Assembly: GCA_020634375.1 (NCBI GenBank)
Contig: JACKBX010000011.1
Coordinates: 124,001 to 188,000 of the forward strand
Length of the DNA: 64,000 bases
Direction of reading: 5' to 3'
DNA from: Ardenticatenaceae bacterium
GTDB taxonomy: Bacteria > Chloroflexota > Anaerolineae > Promineifilales > Promineifilaceae
Of this stretch, positions 16,200 through 25,131 are shown piece after piece. Under the pieces are notes generated by a model that was given only the letters and a program-made list of their open reading frames with translations, did no database searches and was not told the DNA's origin. Each line of letters begins with the position of its first letter. Within the stretch, counting starts at the first letter, position 1. A program made the translations under genes and the position numbers.

Positions 16200-17111
16200 A
16201 TGACAACTGCGGCAGCAACAAAAACGGAGACAAACGTCGTTGGCGTTCGTTTCCAAAAATTGGGAAAGCTCTATCATTTCAAAGTTCGGGAGCCAGAAGA
16301 AATCGATCCTGGGGATCATGTGATCCTCAATACGAAACGCGGGCGGCAGCTTGGACAAGTCATTGCCTATGTGCGGCCTGAAGACGTTCATAACGTCAAG
16401 GGCATCAAATATGTCAGTCGCAAAGCGACACCACGCGACCTGGTCATGAAACAGGTGTGGGAAGCAAAAGAATTGGACGCCCTTGTAACCTGTCGTGAAA
16501 AGGCCAGTCAACAAGGCATTAAAGATGCCAAATTCGTCAAAGCAGAATACAGCTTTGATGGTTCCTGGCTCACCTTTCTTTACACGACGGAAAACAAGAA
16601 ACTCAATGTCAGTTCCTTGCAAAACACACTCAGCCAGGCATTCAACACGAAAGTTGAAATGCGCTCCATTGGCCCCCGCGATGTGGCAAAAATTATGGGC
16701 GGGTTTGGAGCCTGCGGCGCTCCCCGCTGCTGTTCCACGTTCCTCACCGAGTTCAGCCCCATCTCTATCCGCATGGCAAAAGAACAAGGCATTTCTCTCA
16801 GCCCACAGGAAATTACCGGCATGTGTGGCCGGCTGCGCTGCTGCCTTGTTTATGAATATGAGCAGTATGTGGCTGCGAAAAAGTCCCTGCCCAAAGTGAA
16901 CAAGCGGGTAGGCACGCCTTATGGGGAGGGCAGGGTGCGCGATGTACGCGTTTTGCGCGAGTCGATCATCGTCGATGTGGAAGGGGAGCGCTACGAGGTG
17001 TTTCGCCACGAATTAGAACCCTTAGATGAGTTGGAAGCCTTGCAGAAGAAAGCGGAACAGGGCTGCGCCAAGCACGAAGGCGGCGAATGCGATTGCGGCG
17101 CTGGAAAATGA
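16200..17111 (+). CDS. ricT: PSP1/RicT-family protein
   Basis: 303 aa from ATG 16200 with GGAG at 16190; a TTG at 16188 is the alternative. It has the PSP1 fold: GVRFQKLGKLYHF, GDHVILNTKRGRQLGQV, and the family cysteines in CGAPRCC (~171) and CGRLRCCLVYEYE (~209). In Bacillus the RicT/RicF/RicA complex binds Fe-S clusters and FAD and adjusts RNase Y cleavage. The C-terminal extension has four more cysteines (CAKHEGGECDC). Followed after a 12-bp gap by a terminator hairpin. The gene has no ACGGCCGT sites. Confidence 0.93.
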   Translation: MTTAAATKTETNVVGVRFQKLGKLYHFKVREPEEIDPGDHVILNTKRGRQLGQVIAYVRPEDVHNVKGIKYVSRKATPRDLVMKQVWEAKELDALVTCREKASQQGIKDAKFVKAEYSFDGSWLTFLYTTENKKLNVSSLQNTLSQAFNTKVEMRSIGPRDVAKIMGGFGACGAPRCCSTFLTEFSPISIRMAKEQGISLSPQEITGMCGRLRCCLVYEYEQYVAAKKSLPKVNKRVGTPYGEGRVRDVRVLRESIIVDVEGERYEVFRHELEPLDELEALQKKAEQGCAKHEGGECDCGAGK

Positions 17112-17123
17112 ACGCGGTGAATG

Positions 17124-17156
17124 AGATTGGTTCAATTTTGCAAATTGAACCAATCT
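17124..17156. terminator. hairpin, copy 2 of the AGATTGGTTCAAT element
   Basis: AGATTGGTTCAATTT (17124-17138) pairs with AAATTGAACCAATCT (17142-17156) over 15 bp with a 3-nt loop. Compared with copy 1 (389-421), the inner bases differ in both arms while pairing is kept. There is no strong T-run here. Confidence 0.7.
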
Positions 17157-17167
17157 AAAGTGACAAA

Positions 17168-17773
17168 ATGAACAAAACTTACGATGAAGCCTGGAATTTA
17201 GTTTGTGAATTTGTAAAAGATGAGGGGCTGCGGCGGCATATGCTGGCAGTCTCGGCAGCGATGCAATTTTACGCGGCGAAATTGGGATATGATCCTGATT
17301 ATTGGCGCATTGTGGGGCTGATCCACGATTTTGATTGGGAAATTCACCCGAATTTGGATGAGCATCCGGGCAAAGGCTCTATCATTTTGCGTGAACGGGG
17401 CTGGGATGAGGCAACGATTCGCACGATTTTGTCGCATTATTCGGCGGGAACCGGCGTGGAACGGGAGCAGCCCATTGATTTTGCGCTGCTGGCCTGTGAT
17501 GAAATTACGGGCTTGATTATTGCCACGGCGTTGGTACGGCCGTCCAAAAACATCGCCGACGTTGCCCTGAAATCGGTGCGTAAAAAGTGGAAGGATACGC
17601 GCTTCGCAGCCGGAGTGGGCCGGGAACACGTCACCGAAGTGACGGCTGATTTCAGTCAGGCTTGTTTTAATGGACAACTTGACTTGTGGGAGCACATCGG
17701 CAATGTGCTGACAGCCATGCAGGGCGCGGCGGATGTGTTGGAATTGGACGGCCGTCTGCGGATTGACGACTGA
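17168..17773 (+). CDS. HD-domain hydrolase
   Basis: 201 aa. Metal ligands of an HD domain are visible: H in LRRHMLAVS (~24), the HD pair in GLIHDFDWE (~53), H in ILSHYS, and D in LLACDEITGLI. This is the small single-domain HD family often annotated as a hydrolase of the HDIG type. Such proteins act on phosphoesters or nucleotides, but the substrate cannot be read from sequence. It lies between ricT and moeA on the same strand with 44 bp to moeA. Confidence 0.88.
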   Translation: MNKTYDEAWNLVCEFVKDEGLRRHMLAVSAAMQFYAAKLGYDPDYWRIVGLIHDFDWEIHPNLDEHPGKGSIILRERGWDEATIRTILSHYSAGTGVEREQPIDFALLACDEITGLIIATALVRPSKNIADVALKSVRKKWKDTRFAAGVGREHVTEVTADFSQACFNGQLDLWEHIGNVLTAMQGAADVLELDGRLRIDD

Positions 17774-17817
17774 CAATTTTGGATTGACGATTACTTATCG
17801 CCCAAACAGAGAATCAT

Positions 17818-19080
17818 ATGGCAGAATTAGAATATTTGACTGTCGCACAGGCGTTGCAAATTGTGTTGGATGGCGTATCGGTGCTGCCCACTGAAACCGT
17901 GCCGCTGCTTGACTCGCTGAATCGCATTTTGGCGCAGCCGGTGGTGGCGCGGGACAGCCTACCGCCGTTCGCCAATTCCTCGATGGACGGTTATGCACTG
18001 CGTGCCGCAGACCTGAGCGGCGCAACAGCAGATACCCCTGCGACGCTGCGCGTATTGGCGGACATTGCTGCCGGTTCTGATGTGGATGTGACGGTGACAG
18101 AGGGAACGGCCGTGCGCATCATGACCGGCGCCCCCATCCCCCCTGGCGCAGACGCAGTTGTGCCGGTGGAAGACACAAATGAGCCGTGGCGGGATGAGAA
18201 ACGGCCGTTGCCCAGCCACATCCAAATTCACCGCCAGGTACAGGCCGGCGACTATGTGCGCGGCATCGGCGAAGACATCCGCGCCGGCGAGCAGATCATC
18301 GCCGCCGGGCAGCAAATCCGCCCGCAAGAAATTGGGGTGATGGCTGCTCTGGGTGTGGGGGAAACGGCCGTCATCCGCCGCCCCCGCGTAGCCGTACTTG
18401 CCACCGGCGATGAGTTGATTAACGTCGAAGAGAGCCTGCGCCCCGGCAAAATCCGCAACAGCAACGGCTACGCCCAAACCGCGCAAATCGCCGCGCTCGG
18501 AGCCATCCCTATTCCGCTGGGCATCGCCCGCGACACAGAGGAGGATGTGCGCACCCGCCTACAAATTGGCATCGAAATGGGCGTGGATTTATTCGTCAGT
18601 TCCGCAGGCGTCTCCGTCGGAGCTTACGATGTCGTCAAAGCTGTGTTGGAAAGCGAAGGCAACGTAGGCTTCTGGCGGGTACGAATGCGCCCTGGCAAGC
18701 CATTGGCCTATGGCAAATATCACGGCATCCCTTATCTTGGTTTGCCGGGTAATCCAGTTTCTTCAATGGTGTCGTTTGAGCGCTTTGCTCGCCCGGCCAT
18801 CCTCAAAATGGGTGGGCACGCGCAGTTGGATCGCCCCCAGGTAATGGTGACACTCAAAGAAGAAATTGAATCGGATGGGCGGGAAAGTTATATCCGTGCT
18901 GTAGTAATGAGAGAGGGGGATGGATATACGGCCGTTACCACCGGCGGACAAGGCTCCCATATGATGACCTCCCTTGTCAAAGCAAATGCCCTACTCATCA
19001 TTCCAGAGGGAATCAAACACGTCCCTATCGGGCAACAGCTACAGGCCATGATGATCAATTGGCCGGAAACAGTATTCTAA
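17818..19080 (+). CDS. moeA: molybdopterin molybdenumtransferase MoeA
   Basis: 420 aa. Domain order is as in MoeA: NSSMDGYALRAAD, the GTAVRIMTGAPIPPGADAVV core (two pieces), RPRVAVLATGDELI, GKIRNSNGY, SSAGVSVGAYDVVK, RPGKPLAYG and the C-terminal beta-barrel. MoeA inserts molybdate into MPT-AMP to form molybdenum cofactor. No other moa/mob genes are in the window, so it is a lone copy here. A textbook terminator follows, shared with the convergent S1 gene. Confidence 0.95.
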   Translation: MAELEYLTVAQALQIVLDGVSVLPTETVPLLDSLNRILAQPVVARDSLPPFANSSMDGYALRAADLSGATADTPATLRVLADIAAGSDVDVTVTEGTAVRIMTGAPIPPGADAVVPVEDTNEPWRDEKRPLPSHIQIHRQVQAGDYVRGIGEDIRAGEQIIAAGQQIRPQEIGVMAALGVGETAVIRRPRVAVLATGDELINVEESLRPGKIRNSNGYAQTAQIAALGAIPIPLGIARDTEEDVRTRLQIGIEMGVDLFVSSAGVSVGAYDVVKAVLESEGNVGFWRVRMRPGKPLAYGKYHGIPYLGLPGNPVSSMVSFERFARPAILKMGGHAQLDRPQVMVTLKEEIESDGRESYIRAVVMREGDGYTAVTTGGQGSHMMTSLVKANALLIIPEGIKHVPIGQQLQAMMINWPETVF

Positions 19081-19086
19081 AAAATT

Positions 19087-19112
19087 AAAGACCCGCTTGG
19101 CGGGTCTTTTTA
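19087..19112. terminator. bidirectional rho-independent terminator
   Basis: AAAGACCCGC - TTG - GCGGGTCTTT then TTTA; A-rich on the other side. Convergent stop between moeA and the S1 gene. Confidence 0.88.
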
Positions 19113-19116
19113 CATC

Positions 19117-19950
19117 TTAATCTTGTAATTGCAGTGTGCGGTTCAGCAAATCCTCTTGCTGCTCCCGTCTACGCTCCCGGCGGCGACGAGATTTCTTGCC
19201 TTTCTTTTTACTGTCAGCCATCTCATCAATAGCATCATCACCCATAGCACGGCGTAATGCCACCTCCATGGCTGTCGGCAAAGCTTCTTCCTCATCGTCA
19301 AAGTCAAAGTCTACCTGCTCAACACGAGAAGCTCGCCCACGCCGACGACTACCACCACCATCCCGTTCAACCGGAGCAGAAAACTCCTCTGGGGTAGGTT
19401 CAGGCTTTTCCATCAACGCTTTCATACTCAAGTCAATACGGCGTTTGCGCTTGCTAAAGCCCAAAACCTGGACCTCAACCTCATCACCCACCTTCACAAC
19501 TTCACTGGGGTTTTTCACGTAATCGTGGCTTAGCTCGCTGATATGGACAAGGCCTTCACGTTCTGCACCAATATCCACAAACGCGCCAAAATTCTCCAAG
19601 CGCACAATTTTCCCCGTGTACATATTACCCGTTTTCAGGTCACTCCAGTCCACCGCAACCGGTTCAATCATCGTCACCATGATCTGTTGTGCTTGCGGAT
19701 CAACTTTGTCAATCCAAACGAGGACTTCATCGCCTTCTTTCAATGCATCAGAAACACGATTGACACGTCCTTCACTTAGCTGCGAAATATGAATCAAGGC
19801 ATTGACACCAACGCCAATATCCATGAAAGCACCGTATAACTCAAGTCGTTCAACCCTGCCCTTTACTTGCATCTTTGGCTTCAATTCCTCAATGCTTGAG
19901 GGCACCGCAATCTCAGGTGCATCTGTTAGTTCTGTTAATTCATCACTCAT
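19117..19950 (-). CDS. protein with two S1 RNA-binding domains
   Basis: 277 aa. S1 domain 1 spans ~25-95 (GRVERLELYGAFMDIGVGVN, IHISQLSEGRV) and domain 2 ~105-180 (GKIVRLENFGAFVDIGAERE, HISELSHDYVKNPSEVVKVG). A long disordered, highly basic tail (GKKSRRRRERRREQQE) follows. It resembles short ribosomal-protein-S1-like proteins of Gram-positives and Chloroflexota, probably helping mRNA bind ribosomes or RNA metabolism. It is expressed from a strong promoter (20076-20103) with a ~125-nt leader. No ACGGCCGT sites. Confidence 0.9.
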   Translation of the reverse strand: MSDELTELTDAPEIAVPSSIEELKPKMQVKGRVERLELYGAFMDIGVGVNALIHISQLSEGRVNRVSDALKEGDEVLVWIDKVDPQAQQIMVTMIEPVAVDWSDLKTGNMYTGKIVRLENFGAFVDIGAEREGLVHISELSHDYVKNPSEVVKVGDEVEVQVLGFSKRKRRIDLSMKALMEKPEPTPEEFSAPVERDGGGSRRRGRASRVEQVDFDFDDEEEALPTAMEVALRRAMGDDAIDEMADSKKKGKKSRRRRERRREQQEDLLNRTLQLQD

Positions 19951-20075
19951 AGTCGAGTTCTCCTACGCAGGGGTATAGTAGCTTTGCGCTCCGCGCATCA
20001 AAAGTGAATATATTGTTCACAATGCTTGGGGGGCAGAACGCATGTATCTGCTTTTGCTCCAGAATCCAAAAGGCA

Positions 20076-20103
20076 ATTATAGCAAGGGTGATTGGTGTGT
20101 CAA
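20076..20103 (-). promoter_or_regulatory. sigma70-type promoter of the S1 gene
   Basis: On the minus strand TTGACA (20103-20098), 16-bp spacer, TATAAT (20081-20076). Both hexamers are consensus. This leaves a leader of about 125 nt. Confidence 0.75.
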
Positions 20104-20125
20104 CCAAAAAAACGACTATCTCGCA

Positions 20126-20162
20126 CAAAAAATGACGGGAGATTTATAGATTGCCCGTCATC
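20126..20162 (-). terminator. rho-independent terminator of recA
   Basis: On the minus strand ATGACGGG (20161-20154) pairs with CCCGTCAT (20139-20132), followed by a run of Ts. It lies just after the recA stop. Confidence 0.85.
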
Positions 20163-20190
20163 TTTGAAATTGTAAATCTATTCAAACGCG

Positions 20191-21234
20191 TTAGGCCGCT
20201 TCTGGCTCGACTTCTACAGTTTCAAATTCATGCGTTGGCAACCCAACCTGTTTGCGAATAATATATTCTAATTCATCCAATGTCGTTGGATTTTCAGCAA
20301 GGTATAGTTTGGCATTTTCACGTCCCTGCCCCAATAATGTTTCGCCGTACCGAAAATAGGCACCGCGCTTGTCAACGATATTCATTTGAACAGCTAAATC
20401 CAAAACATCACCAGTAAGAGAAATCCCCTCGTTGTACATAATGTCAAATTCGCATTCAGTAAAGGGCGGTGCAACCTTGTTTTTCTTCACTTTGACTCTT
20501 GTACGGTTGCCAGTGACATCCCCACCAGCTTTGATGCTTTGAATACGGCGAATATCCAAACGCACAGATGCATAAAATTTGAGGGCATTGCCACCACTAG
20601 TTGTTTCTGGATTACCGAACATCACCCCAATTTTCTGACGCAGTTGGTTAGTAAAAATCGTTACGGTGTTTGTCTGTTTGATGACGCCAGATAACTTGCG
20701 TAAGGCTTGTGACATCAGACGAGCCTGCAAACCGACATGAGCATCACCCATCTCGCCTTCAATCTCTGCACGAGGAACCAATGCTGCTACTGAATCCACC
20801 ACGACAACATCCATTGTACCGGAACGAATGAGTGCATCTGCTATTTCCAGGGCCTGCTCACCAGTATCTGGTTGGGATACATACAAGTTATTGATGTCCA
20901 CACCACATTTGGCAGCATAGCTGGGATCAAGCGCGTGTTCCATGTCGATGAAGGCACAGATGCCACCACGCTTTTGTGCTTCGGCAATGATGTGTTGACA
21001 CAGAGTCGTTTTCCCTGATGATTCAGGGCCATAGATTTCGACAACCCGACCTCTGGGAACCCCCCCTACACCCAAAGCTATGTCTAATGACAGCGAACCA
21101 GTAGGGATAGATTCAACTGTCATGTGGTGGGCTTCTCCCAAGCGCATAATTGCGCCTTCACCAAAACGCTTGGTCAGGGAGTCGAGGGTCTTTTCCAGGG
21201 TGGCAGTACGGCCGGTTCCATTTGTTGAGGCCAT
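20191..21234 (-). CDS. recA: recombinase RecA
   Basis: 347 aa, ATG after AAGGAGAAAACTC. Full RecA: Walker A GPESSGKTTL (~70), DMEHALDPSYA, VDSVAALVPRAEIEGEMGD, the L2 region and the TNQLRQKIGVMFGNPETTSGG core, with an acidic C-terminus (FETVEVEPEAA). It performs strand exchange and LexA co-protease activity. Upstream lies a strong promoter with LexA-type boxes. No ACGGCCGT sites in the gene. Confidence 0.98.
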   Translation of the reverse strand: MASTNGTGRTATLEKTLDSLTKRFGEGAIMRLGEAHHMTVESIPTGSLSLDIALGVGGVPRGRVVEIYGPESSGKTTLCQHIIAEAQKRGGICAFIDMEHALDPSYAAKCGVDINNLYVSQPDTGEQALEIADALIRSGTMDVVVVDSVAALVPRAEIEGEMGDAHVGLQARLMSQALRKLSGVIKQTNTVTIFTNQLRQKIGVMFGNPETTSGGNALKFYASVRLDIRRIQSIKAGGDVTGNRTRVKVKKNKVAPPFTECEFDIMYNEGISLTGDVLDLAVQMNIVDKRGAYFRYGETLLGQGRENAKLYLAENPTTLDELEYIIRKQVGLPTHEFETVEVEPEAA

Positions 21235-21293
21235 GAGTTTTCTCCTTATTTTGCTGCAAGATAATTAATAGGTGATTTTTATTGTACGAGGGA

Positions 21294-21322
21294 ATAGTAG
21301 CACGAATGTTCTTATTTGTCAA
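21294..21322 (-). promoter_or_regulatory. recA promoter with embedded degenerate LexA box
   Basis: Minus strand TTGACA (21322-21317), 17-bp spacer, TACTAT (21299-21294). The spacer holds GAACATTCGTGC (21311-21300), one mismatch from GAACN4GTTC. LexA bound there would block polymerase. Confidence 0.72.
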
Positions 21323-21340
21323 TATCGGGTTTGTTTTTCA

Positions 21341-21352
21341 GAACAACCGTTC
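21341..21352. promoter_or_regulatory. LexA/SOS box
   Basis: GAACAACCGTTC is a perfect GAACN4GTTC palindrome, the SOS box type of Gram-positives and relatives. It is ~20 bp upstream of the recA -35 box. Confidence 0.7.
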
Positions 21353-21368
21353 AATTTTTTAGGAAGGG

Positions 21369-22889
21369 TTAGCGAGAGCGAATTATTTGCAGCAACCGGG
21401 GGATTTCTCGCCCACCGAATAACAAGTTGCAGCCTAAATAGACCACGATACCTATACTAGTGGCTGCGCCTAAGAACATGAGCGGCGTGGTGAGGAAACG
21501 GCCGATTCCCCAAATGACCCCGCTCATCACGGCCGTTGCCAACAATGCCCGCCCCGCCCCCATGAGCAACGGCCGTATTTCCAAGCCACCTAACACACGG
21601 CCGTTCAACACAAACAACACCGCCGACAACACCGAGAAAGCAACCGTGCTGGCAAGCGCCAGTCCGACAATACCCAAAGAGCCTACCAACCAGTAAGCCA
21701 GGCTGATATTGATCGCCAACCAGCCGATATAAGCAAACATCGGTGTGCGCGTATTGTGCTGCGCGTAAAACATGCGTGCCACCATCTCCAATGTGGCCTC
21801 GCTGACCACACGCACACTGAAGACCAGGAGAACACTGTATACAAGCGCAGTGGAAGCGGCGGTGAACTCGCCCCCTTCCAGCAAAAAGCTGATAGCGGGC
21901 TGGCCTAACAACACCAGCATAGCAGCGGCAGGGATGGTAAGCGTCCAAATAATGTTGAGTGCAGAAACGGCCGTCCGTTTCAATCCATCCACGTCGCCAG
22001 CATTAAACAACTCGGCCAGCGTGGGGAAAATAACCAGCGCAATGGCCGTGCCGAAGAGCGTTTCTGGAAGCTGCATCAGCGCATAGCCGTAAAAATAGGC
22101 CGAAGTACTGCCGCTAGGCAAGCCAGAAGCAAGGCGGATGATAAATAAGTCAGCCACTTGAATGGCCCCCAGGGTAACGATGCGCGGCCCCATCAGGCGG
22201 ATGATTTCGCGCACGCCGCGCAGACGTAAATCCAGGGCCAGGCGATAGCGATAACGGTAGCGCAGCAGTGCCGGAACTTGAATGGCAATGTGCAGCACCC
22301 CGCCAATCACTGTGCCCCATGCCAGGCCATAAATGCCTAACGGCCGTAACCACGTCACCCCAATAAAATAGCCAATATCCAGCGCCAGCGGGGCCAGCGC
22401 TGGCAGAGCAAAATGCTGATGCGCGTTGAGGATGCTGCTCAACACACCGCTGATGCCGAACAGCGTGGTTTGTATCAAAATGATGCGCATGATCTCGGCT
22501 GTCAACTGCTGGTTTTCTGGAGTGAAGTCGGGCACAAGGACGACGCGGGCAAGCCAGGGAGCAAACAGCGCCCCCAGCGCGGACACAGCTCCCAACAACA
22601 GAATGACGAGGGTGAGAATGGTATTGGCGAGGCGGGCGCTTTTGACGGCCGTTTCGTCAGCCAAATAGGCAGCATACACTGGGATGAAGGCAGCAGCCAA
22701 CGAGCCACCTGCAATCACAATAAAAAAGACCTCAGGGAGCTGGTTGGCGGCGGTAAAGGCATCAAATTCAGAGCCGGTTCCAAAGGCCGTGCTGATCAGG
22801 CGGACGCGGATGAGGCCAGTCAGTTTACCCAGGCCAAAGAAAATAATGACCAGAACAGAAGATTGTAGTAAATGGCGTGCGCGTTTCAT
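21369..22889 (-). CDS. murJ: lipid II flippase MurJ/MviN
   Basis: 506 aa with about 14 hydrophobic helices. The family motifs GLIRVRLISTAFGTGSEFDA, NQLPEVFFIVIAGGSLAAAF and PETLFGTAIALVIFPTLAEL are visible. MurJ flips lipid II across the membrane for peptidoglycan synthesis. It follows the small membrane protein at 22899-23420 by 9 bp, so they form an operon. Downstream lies the recA regulatory region. Confidence 0.95.
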   Translation of the reverse strand: MKRARHLLQSSVLVIIFFGLGKLTGLIRVRLISTAFGTGSEFDAFTAANQLPEVFFIVIAGGSLAAAFIPVYAAYLADETAVKSARLANTILTLVILLLGAVSALGALFAPWLARVVLVPDFTPENQQLTAEIMRIILIQTTLFGISGVLSSILNAHQHFALPALAPLALDIGYFIGVTWLRPLGIYGLAWGTVIGGVLHIAIQVPALLRYRYRYRLALDLRLRGVREIIRLMGPRIVTLGAIQVADLFIIRLASGLPSGSTSAYFYGYALMQLPETLFGTAIALVIFPTLAELFNAGDVDGLKRTAVSALNIIWTLTIPAAAMLVLLGQPAISFLLEGGEFTAASTALVYSVLLVFSVRVVSEATLEMVARMFYAQHNTRTPMFAYIGWLAINISLAYWLVGSLGIVGLALASTVAFSVLSAVLFVLNGRVLGGLEIRPLLMGAGRALLATAVMSGVIWGIGRFLTTPLMFLGAATSIGIVVYLGCNLLFGGREIPRLLQIIRSR

Positions 22890-22898
22890 GCTAGCTTG

Positions 22899-23420
22899 CT
22901 AATCCTGCAAATAACCCAACTGCCGCATAGCATCAATGATGGGCTGTTCGTTTGCCATCACCATCGGGCCAATGCGCCACAGGCCGCTGGAGCCTAAAAA
23001 GAGGTAGCCATGTCCCGAGTGAGTGGCCTCTACCGGAATGAGCAGTTGGTTCACTTTGCTCATGCGCACGGGGGTGTTAAAAGTAATGTATTCGGGGTAA
23101 TAAATTTCGATAACCAGTTCTTCCTCTGCGTAGCGGCGCAAAGTTTCGTCGCCCAACCCCAAGTCAATGAGGGCGGTGTTGGAAAAATCAGAGAAGGCCT
23201 CGTCAAAAGCGGTAGTGAGTGTGGCATATTCAGGCGTACCTGGGGTGATGGTAACGGCCGTGCCATAATCACGCACGACAATACGGCTGGGTTGATAACT
23301 GGGCTGAAACGGCAAAAACCACCAAGCATTCCCCGTGTTCATGGCATTAATCAACCACATAATCAGCAGAATTGCACCAACCAGGATTAACAAAGGTTCT
23401 TTTACTTTCGTTTTTGGCAT
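22899..23420 (-). CDS. hypothetical membrane-anchored protein
   Basis: 173 aa. One N-terminal transmembrane helix (LLILVGAILLIMWLINAM, ~9-27) is followed by an extracytoplasmic domain of mixed strands with no recognised family (VVRDYGTAVTITPGTPEYAT, ELVIEIYYPEYITFNTP, RIGPMVMANEQPIIDAMRQL). Its coupling to murJ suggests a role in envelope assembly, by context only. The start ATG is preceded by GGAGG-like GGAGGTTTT. Confidence 0.75.
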   Translation of the reverse strand: MPKTKVKEPLLILVGAILLIMWLINAMNTGNAWWFLPFQPSYQPSRIVVRDYGTAVTITPGTPEYATLTTAFDEAFSDFSNTALIDLGLGDETLRRYAEEELVIEIYYPEYITFNTPVRMSKVNQLLIPVEATHSGHGYLFLGSSGLWRIGPMVMANEQPIIDAMRQLGYLQD

Positions 23421-23520
23421 AAAACCTCCGAGTCATTTGCAACTGCCTGATTTTATCGCAAGTGACGAATGGCAAGTAGCGAGTGATGGATGCACTTCGT
23501 CACGCCATCACTTTGTCAGG

Positions 23521-23526
23521 TATAAT
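23521..23526 (+). promoter_or_regulatory. -10 box of the GH13 gene
   Basis: TATAAT 30 bases before the start codon with AGGAGA between. No good -35 box is seen. The upstream gap (23421-23520) contains a GTGATGG...CCATCAC inverted repeat. Confidence 0.45.
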
Positions 23527-23555
23527 ATGACAAAACATCGCAGGAGACATTACCG

Positions 23556-25028
23556 ATGGAAATCAACACACCAGATTGGGTAAAAGACGCTGTATTTTAC
23601 CAAATCTTCCCCGACCGCTTCGCCCACCGTAAGAGTGCTTTTGGACAAAACGGCTATCCTTTTAAGCCCACAAACTTGCAACCCTGGGGGGCCAAACCCA
23701 CTTATCACGGCTTTATGGGGGGCGACTTACTTGGCATCATTGACAAATTGGATTATCTAGCCGATCTGGGCATTAATGCCATATACCTCAACCCTATTTT
23801 TGCTTCCGCGTCTAATCACCGCTACCACGCCCATGATTATTATCAAGTTGATCCCATTTTGGGCGGGAACATGGCCTTTTTTGAATTCCTTCATGCCGCC
23901 CACGACCGGGGGATTCGTGTGGTGTTGGATGGCGTGTTTAATCACGCCAGTCGTGGCTTTTTCCAGTTTAATCACCTGTTGGAGTGTGGCGCGGAATCCC
24001 CTTACGTGGACTGGTTCCACGTTCATGGCTGGCCTATAAATGCGTATGATCTCCGCGCCAAGAAACCGAATTACGATGGTTGGTGGGGGAATGCAGCGCT
24101 GCCGGAATTCAATACGGATACAACGGCCGTGCGCGAATTCTTGTGGGGTGTAGCCACCCATTGGCTGGAACAAGGCATTGACGGCTGGCGGCTAGACGTG
24201 CCCAATGAAATTGACGACGATGCCTTTTGGCAAGAATTCCGTCGCCGGGTGAAGGCCATCAACCCAGAGGCGTACATTGTGGGCGAACTGTGGCAAGACG
24301 CTGCACGCTGGCTGCAAGGCGACCAGTTCGACGCGCAGATGGACTACAATTTTACGCGGGCAGCTTTTGGCTTTTTTGCCGGGGATAACATGGATCAGCG
24401 AGATACGCCTGGGATGGGCTATGGGCTAATGCCCACACTAACGGGTCAAGAGTTCGCACTGGAATTGGATCGGCTGACAAATCATCTCTACCATGCAGAA
24501 GTGGTGCAGGCGCAAATGACGATGTTAGGCAGCCATGACACGCCGCGTTTGTTGACAATTGCGAATAATGATAAAACGGCCGTGCGGCTCATGCTCCTCT
24601 GCCAAATGACCTATCCCGGCGCACCCAATATCTACTACGGCGATGAAATCGGCATGACGGGTCACGCTGATCCAGACTGCCGCCGCGCTTTCCCCTGGCA
24701 CGATGAGAGCGTTTGGGATCGGGAATTGCTGGCAGATGTGCGTGCCTACGTGCATCTGCGGCACGAAATTCCCGCGCTGCGGCGCGGCACATTTGAAGTG
24801 CTCTATGCAGATGCGAATATGGTCGCGTACCAACGGCGGTACCAGCAAGGAGAGATTGATTCAACGGCCGTGATCGTCTTCAACAGAGGCACAAGCCCAC
24901 AATCCATTACCTGTCCGGTGGGATTTGCCGGGCAGCTTCCTGAAAAACTAGCCAATCCCGGCAAGCCTCTGACAGCCGGAAAGAAGTATGTGGTGAACGG
25001 CCGTTCCGCCCGTATCTGGGCAAATTAA
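23556..25028 (+). CDS. GH13 alpha-glycosidase (neopullulanase/cyclomaltodextrinase type)
   Basis: 490 aa, ATG after AGGAGACATTACCG. GH13 regions: DGVFNHAS (region I, ~127), GWRLDVPNE with the nucleophile Asp (~214), VGELWQD with the acid Glu (~243) and GSHDTPR (~326). The opening DAVFYQIFPDRFA and GGDLLGIIDKLDYLADLGI fit the neopullulanase subgroup. The N-terminal starch-binding domain common in that group is absent. No signal peptide, so it is cytosolic and probably degrades maltodextrins or cyclodextrins. No sugar transporter is adjacent. Confidence 0.92.
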   Translation: MEINTPDWVKDAVFYQIFPDRFAHRKSAFGQNGYPFKPTNLQPWGAKPTYHGFMGGDLLGIIDKLDYLADLGINAIYLNPIFASASNHRYHAHDYYQVDPILGGNMAFFEFLHAAHDRGIRVVLDGVFNHASRGFFQFNHLLECGAESPYVDWFHVHGWPINAYDLRAKKPNYDGWWGNAALPEFNTDTTAVREFLWGVATHWLEQGIDGWRLDVPNEIDDDAFWQEFRRRVKAINPEAYIVGELWQDAARWLQGDQFDAQMDYNFTRAAFGFFAGDNMDQRDTPGMGYGLMPTLTGQEFALELDRLTNHLYHAEVVQAQMTMLGSHDTPRLLTIANNDKTAVRLMLLCQMTYPGAPNIYYGDEIGMTGHADPDCRRAFPWHDESVWDRELLADVRAYVHLRHEIPALRRGTFEVLYADANMVAYQRRYQQGEIDSTAVIVFNRGTSPQSITCPVGFAGQLPEKLANPGKPLTAGKKYVVNGRSARIWAN

Positions 25029-25131
25029 CACAATTTTCGTTTACTTAACGGCAAATGAAACAATTTCCCTGTATCATCCAAAAGGTGCAATACACCTGAA
25101 ATTTAGGTTTGTCACACGTAAGGAAAAGGCA

